A stretch of 36,949 nt of DNA from an uncultured Prevotella sp. (GTDB lineage Bacteria; Bacteroidota; Bacteroidia; Bacteroidales; Bacteroidaceae). The position numbers and the translations under genes were made by a program. Positions within the stretch are counted from its first letter, which is position 1, and every line of letters begins with the position of its first letter. Location: assembly GCF_946404925.1 (NCBI RefSeq), contig NZ_CAMJFM010000024.1, forward strand, positions 1-36,949, written 5' to 3'. The notes under the pieces are model-generated. The model had not been told where the DNA came from. It did no database searches and saw only the letters and a list, made by a program, of their open reading frames with translations. Below are positions 34,381 to 36,949 of this stretch, in pieces.

Positions 34381-35649
34381 TCATGCCACCTTTACTGGAA
34401 CCACATCATAATAAGATATGTGTGCCTTCTCCTTGAATTTAAAGCCCAGAGCCTTGATGGTTTTACCCAGTCGCACCTTGTTGCCAACGGTGTTTGGCAG
34501 CGAAGGATAGCTCTTGCGCATCATCTCAATCATCTGGTCGCAATTCATGGTCTTTGCTACCTCGCCCTCTTCAGGCTGACGGAAACAGGCCACAAACATC
34601 TCTCCAAGGTCCTTCTGCTCCATAAACTCCTGATTGAGCTGCTGGATACGTGCCACCTCGTCGTTCGAGAACCAGTAGGGCGACTTAAGCTCTCGCAGTT
34701 CGTAAACCACCTGGGCGTAGAGCTGGCCATAGTCGATGTCGCCCTCGTTATCCACTAGCTTTCCATCAGGAATCTGGATACAGATGTATCGACGGCTTCC
34801 TGTTGGGTCAGTCAGCGGGTGGGGATTGTTGGTGGTGGCCACAAACGATGCGTATCGGGGGCGATCCTCCTGGGTGCGACCGAATATGGGTCGACCGTTC
34901 ACCTTACTTACTGATAGCGTCTGCTTCAGCTTGGCGTGCTGAGTGGCGCTGATGGCCTCGAGCTCATCGAGATTCACGATGAGGTTGTTGGTAAGCGCCA
35001 TCTCCTTGTCGAACTTGTTGCCAAGGTTCAGGTGGTCCAGATAATACTCTCGCAGCTGCAGAGGCAGCAGACGACGCACAAAGGTGGTCTTTCCGCATCC
35101 CTGATGGCCTATAAACGTAGGCACACACTCGTTTCCGTGCAGCATGTCCATCTGCAGCCAGTGGGCCACAGCAGAACGAAGCCAGATGGTGAGATAGTTC
35201 AGCTGCTCAGAACTGATGCCAGGGATGCGACCGAAAACCCTAGCGATATGGTTCTGACCGTCCCATTTGGGCAGACTAGCCAGGAATGCCTGCACTGGAT
35301 TATGCTCAGGCACTTCCTCAGATTCTACATACTCCGTAATCTCCGTTTTAGGACTTCCCTTTTCCAGAATCTGCTCGCGCTTAGCACGAATCACGATACT
35401 GTTCAGGGCCGCCTTTGTCAGAGGACGGAACATCAGATTCGACTCATCCGAGTCGTTCGAGAGACTGCTGGAATCGCCAGCAGTATTGCCATCAGCAGAA
35501 ACACTTGCCTTAGGCAGTTCAGCAAACTCTACCTTTCCGTTCAGGGTGTTTCGACGGAAGCGGTAATTCTCCATGAGGAACAGCTCGATTGCGAGCGTTA
35601 CCTCCTGTGAGGCACAGCATGCCCCACGCATAATCTCCTTATTTTCCAT
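34381..35649 (-). CDS. VapE-like AAA+/SF3-type ATPase (virulence-associated E family, DUF3874 end)
   Basis: 422 residues. The N-terminal part (1-120) is variable and serine-rich around 48-70; it lacks the larger primase-like N-terminal domains that some Bacteroidales VapE proteins carry. The VapE ATPase core covers about 120-330: Walker A GHQGCGKT (181-188), Walker B Asp228-Glu229 in LIVNLDELEA, a sensor in ASFVATTNNPHPL (267-279) and the arginines of DPTGSRRYI (281-289). The C-terminal 80 residues (MIEMMRKSYPSLPN, KTIKALGFKFKE) fit the DUF3874 domain. The motifs are intact, so it should bind and hydrolyse ATP, probably as a DNA helicase/initiator. It has a good promoter and is enclosed by inverted, iteron-containing repeats. 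Confidence 0.88.
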   Translation of the reverse strand: MENKEIMRGACCASQEVTLAIELFLMENYRFRRNTLNGKVEFAELPKASVSADGNTAGDSSSLSNDSDESNLMFRPLTKAALNSIVIRAKREQILEKGSPKTEITEYVESEEVPEHNPVQAFLASLPKWDGQNHIARVFGRIPGISSEQLNYLTIWLRSAVAHWLQMDMLHGNECVPTFIGHQGCGKTTFVRRLLPLQLREYYLDHLNLGNKFDKEMALTNNLIVNLDELEAISATQHAKLKQTLSVSKVNGRPIFGRTQEDRPRYASFVATTNNPHPLTDPTGSRRYICIQIPDGKLVDNEGDIDYGQLYAQVVYELRELKSPYWFSNDEVARIQQLNQEFMEQKDLGEMFVACFRQPEEGEVAKTMNCDQMIEMMRKSYPSLPNTVGNKVRLGKTIKALGFKFKEKAHISYYDVVPVKVA

Positions 35650-35699
35650 ACTTAAAAGTCTACAGTTGGTGCGCTTTCCACAGCGTCCTTTTCATGGTG

Positions 35700-35730
35700 C
35701 AAAGATACAAAAAAAAATCGGCAAATCCAA
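35700..35730 (-). promoter_or_regulatory. Promoter of vapE
   Basis: Minus-strand TTGG (35730-35727), 19 bases, TATCTTTG (35707-35700). Transcription starts near 35693, giving a leader of about 45 bases. The promoter lies between the right inverted repeat and the gene, so the unit carries its own expression signal. Confidence 0.85.
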
Positions 35731-35805
35731 ATTTTACGGCCATTATTTTGCATTTTTTCTTCAAATGTTAACAAATTGGCTAAAGGTGTTTTGATGGAGG
35801 GATTA

Positions 35806-35915
35806 CATGAGAGATTCTTGAGAGATTAGGGAGGGATTTTGAAAATCTCTCACACCCCGCAAACCCTTTGTACACGGGCGTTTCGAGAGATTTCTTGAGA
35901 GATTGAGAGATTTTT
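35806..35915. repeat. Right arm of the vapE-flanking inverted repeat
   Basis: 110-bp counterpart of 34263-34373 in opposite orientation. Read on the minus strand it begins with A5 and TCTCTC units and ends with TCCCTC, TCTCTC, TCTCTC spaced 11 bp apart and then ATG-like CATG, as in the left arm. The 34-bp core (35860-35893) is identical to the left one. Differences cluster in the segment next to the core (GCGGGGTGTG against GAGAGGCATG). Confidence 0.95.
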
Positions 35916-35975
35916 ATGCAAAACTTTATAAAATCACATTTTTAATCCTACAAAAACCATATAATAACAAGTGAA

Positions 35976-36000
35976 AAATGTTCCCAGTTAGGGAACATTT
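35976..36000 (-). terminator. Intrinsic terminator at the end of the palindrome array
   Basis: The first array unit has its stem extended to 10 bp (AAATGTTCCC / GGGAACATTT, loop of 5). On the minus strand a T run (complement of 35974-35978) follows, so it should terminate the AraC-type gene's transcript after reading through the other three hairpins. Confidence 0.7.
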
Positions 36001-36061
36001 GATTCCCAGTTAGGGAACACTTTATTCCCAACTAGGGAACATTCCATTCCCCTATTGGGAA
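35981..36061. repeat. Four-unit palindrome array, 22-bp period
   Basis: Four 15-bp palindromes of the form TTCCC-N5-GGGAA start at 35981, 36003, 36025 and 36047, an exact 22-bp period. The centres are AGTTA, AGTTA, AACTA and CTATT. The spacers are 7 bp and A/T-rich. Each unit can form a hairpin in RNA or a two-fold symmetric protein site in DNA, all on one helical face. The array starts 65 bases after the right inverted repeat and ends 5 bases before the stop of the AraC-type gene. Confidence 0.95.
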
Positions 36062-36066
36062 GTTTT

Positions 36067-36949
36067 TCATACCAATGCCTCTTCGCGCATCCAGGCGGCA
36101 ACGCTCTTTTGCATGCGCTCCTTGAAGGCAGTGCTGAAGGTGCTGTAGCTGTGGTAGCCGCTCTCTTGGGCCAGCTTTTGGGCGACGATAGGCTCATGTG
36201 CAGCGGCAAGCTCGCGGTAGCGGGCTATGAAGTAACGTACTCGTAGATCGTGGATGTATGCATAGTAGCTTGTACCCTGATTGGTGAAATACTGGCTGAG
36301 ATAGTAGCGGTTCACGCCGACGGCTTCCGAGAGTTGCGTCAGGTTCAGGTCTGGCTTCAGGTAGAGCTGTGTGTCCTCGCAGTGATTCGCCAGCAGTAGG
36401 GCAATATTGGAAGCCTCACCCCATTCCCCTCTCAAAAGGACTGGGGATTGGTTAGTTTCATCGGTAGAATTGTCGGTGCTCAGGTCTTTTAATGTCTCCA
36501 CGCGCCACAGCAGGAGGCCCGCCAGCGGGAAGCCGGTGAGGTGGGCGATGGTGGACATCACGTAGTTGTCGGTATATTCATAGCTCATGAGCAGTAGCAT
36601 GAGGCCGATGAGCAGCGTAAGGCTGAGCCACACCTCCTTGTGCTCCAGGTCGGCGTAGTTCATGCGCAACCACCGCCCGTATTGCCGCACGGCCACCACC
36701 ATATATATAATGAAGGCCACGGCGATGACCAGTCCATAGATCATGTTCGGGGTAGTGAGGTCGATGTCGGGCAGGGCTGTCTGCAGCATTGCAATCACCG
36801 CACATGGCGTCATGACAGCTACAATGGGCCACAGCGGTCGGCGACGGTCCTGCAGCATATTCAGCAGTGTGCCGATGAAGATGGGGGGCAGCGCCATGCA
36901 GTCGAGAGCGACGAGCAGCCCGTAAATCACCGAGCGGCTGTCGTCCGAG
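36067..36949 (-). CDS. Membrane-anchored AraC-family regulator, 5' truncated by the window
   Basis: The frame is open to the right edge (reading S-D-D-S-R-S before a GTG at 36930), so the true start lies outside. At least 293 residues are visible. The first part has about five hydrophobic helices (IYGLLVALDCMALPPIFIGT, WPIVAVMTPCAVIAML, MIYGLVIAVAFIIYMVVAV, WLSLTLLIGLMLLLMSY and one more). The C-terminal 110 residues form an AraC-type double helix-turn-helix (LTQLSEAVGVNRYYLSQYFT, then VAQKLAQESGYHSYSTFSTAFKERM). An apparent insertion NQSPVLLRGEWGEAS between the two parts is encoded by G-rich repeat-like DNA. It is likely a sensor-regulator that acts at the membrane; the signal is unknown. 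Confidence 0.85.
   Translation of the reverse strand, partial: SDDSRSVIYGLLVALDCMALPPIFIGTLLNMLQDRRRPLWPIVAVMTPCAVIAMLQTALPDIDLTTPNMIYGLVIAVAFIIYMVVAVRQYGRWLRMNYADLEHKEVWLSLTLLIGLMLLLMSYEYTDNYVMSTIAHLTGFPLAGLLLWRVETLKDLSTDNSTDETNQSPVLLRGEWGEASNIALLLANHCEDTQLYLKPDLNLTQLSEAVGVNRYYLSQYFTNQGTSYYAYIHDLRVRYFIARYRELAAAHEPIVAQKLAQESGYHSYSTFSTAFKERMQKSVAAWMREEALV
36407..36444. repeat. G/C-rich repeat relic translated in the AraC-type gene
   Basis: The stretch CTCACCCCATTCCCCTCTC then AAAAGGACTGGGGA resembles the intergenic palindrome at 25200-25234 (CACCCC, then C-rich, loop, G-rich). It is in frame and encodes SPVLLRGEWGEA in the linker between the membrane and DNA-binding domains. Confidence 0.55.

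Larger units (their letters stand above)
34263..35915. mobile_element. Candidate minimal element: vapE between ~110-bp inverted repeats
   Basis: The 1653-bp unit consists of inverted-repeat arm, one gene (VapE-like ATPase), its promoter, and the second arm. There is no transposase, integrase or recombinase, and I see no clear target-site duplication (left flank AAAAAGTTATC, right flank ATGCAAAACTTTATA). VapE proteins are typical of phage satellites and integrated elements, where related helicase/primase proteins act on iteron-bearing origins, so a replicon-like origin, a non-autonomous transposable unit or a decayed island are all possible. The designation as mobile is inference from architecture. 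Confidence 0.4.

Noticed and set aside
34263..35915. Classical insertion sequence or prophage remnant
   Set aside because: There is no transposase, integrase, capsid or tail gene, and no convincing target-site duplication at the arm ends.
35981..36061. CRISPR-like array
   Set aside because: The units are 15-bp palindromes with 7-bp similar spacers, no unique spacers of 30 bp or more, and no cas genes nearby.
1..36949. tRNA or rRNA genes
   Set aside because: Intergenic gaps were read for cloverleaf-like or rRNA-like sequence and none was recognised; a covariance-model scan would settle it.

Overview
The window reads as chromosomal DNA from a Bacteroidota bacterium, most likely Prevotella or a close relative (Prevotellaceae). 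Several things point that way. Promoters follow the Bacteroidota pattern (TTG-type -33 element, 19-20 bp spacer, TAnnTTTG -7 box). Starts have A-rich leaders instead of Shine-Dalgarno sites. Lineage-typical families are present (DUF3822, DUF6078, DUF4332, VapE/DUF3874, short YtrA-type GntR, MacB-type efflux split into separate ATPase and permeases), together with polysaccharide-degrading GH53 and GH3 enzymes. The species call is inference; no rRNA or tRNA gene was seen.

Layout. 1-2.1 kb (+): 3' end of the AICAR transformylase gene, a small basic protein, and a secreted GH53 endo-galactanase closed by a bidirectional terminator. 2.1-7.9 kb (-): five-gene tripartite efflux operon (ATPase, two FtsX/MacB permeases, HlyD-type adaptor, TolC-type channel) with its own promoter at 7.9 kb. 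7.9-10.9 kb (-): Ytr-like operon (ABC ATPase, two membrane proteins, YtrA-type GntR repressor) whose promoter overlaps a perfect palindrome resembling a YtrA operator. 11.1-13.75 kb (+): secreted GH3 glycosidase with a PA14 insert. 13.7-16.7 kb (-): NAD kinase then a TPR sensor histidine kinase. 16.8-20.2 kb (+): DJ-1/PfpI protein, IspD, RecG. 20.3-23.0 kb (+): three envelope proteins (NlpC/P60, CapA-like, M23 peptidase with LysM). 23.0-24.6 kb (+): HerA-like ATPase. 24.6-26.6 kb (-): RmuC then a phosphopantetheinyl transferase. 26.6-30.0 kb: DUF4332 protein, convergent RecD-like helicase, and a divergent unit of a 31-residue membrane peptide, DUF3822 and RsmD. 30.0-33.7 kb (-): small DMT-type membrane protein, DnaG primase, cardiolipin synthase.

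The accessory-looking part is 33.75-36.1 kb. A DUF6078 gene is followed by a VapE-like AAA+/SF3-type ATPase gene enclosed by ~110-bp inverted repeats (about 92% identical by eye). Each arm is built from TCTCTC iterons, three of them at exact 11-bp spacing on the vapE side. Next comes an array of four palindromes (TTCCC-N5-GGGAA) at exact 22-bp period, abutting the 3' end of a membrane-anchored AraC-type regulator that runs off the window. This VapE/iteron/inverted-repeat unit is the best candidate for an undescribed system: a minimal replicon-like or mobile element with no visible transposase.

Smaller-scale patterns include 28-bp tracts of exactly four ATTAAAN heptads at three places, A-rich leader repeats, triple ATCCGT repeats, and a G/C-rich palindromic repeat that lies between genes at one site and appears translated inside a coding sequence at another.
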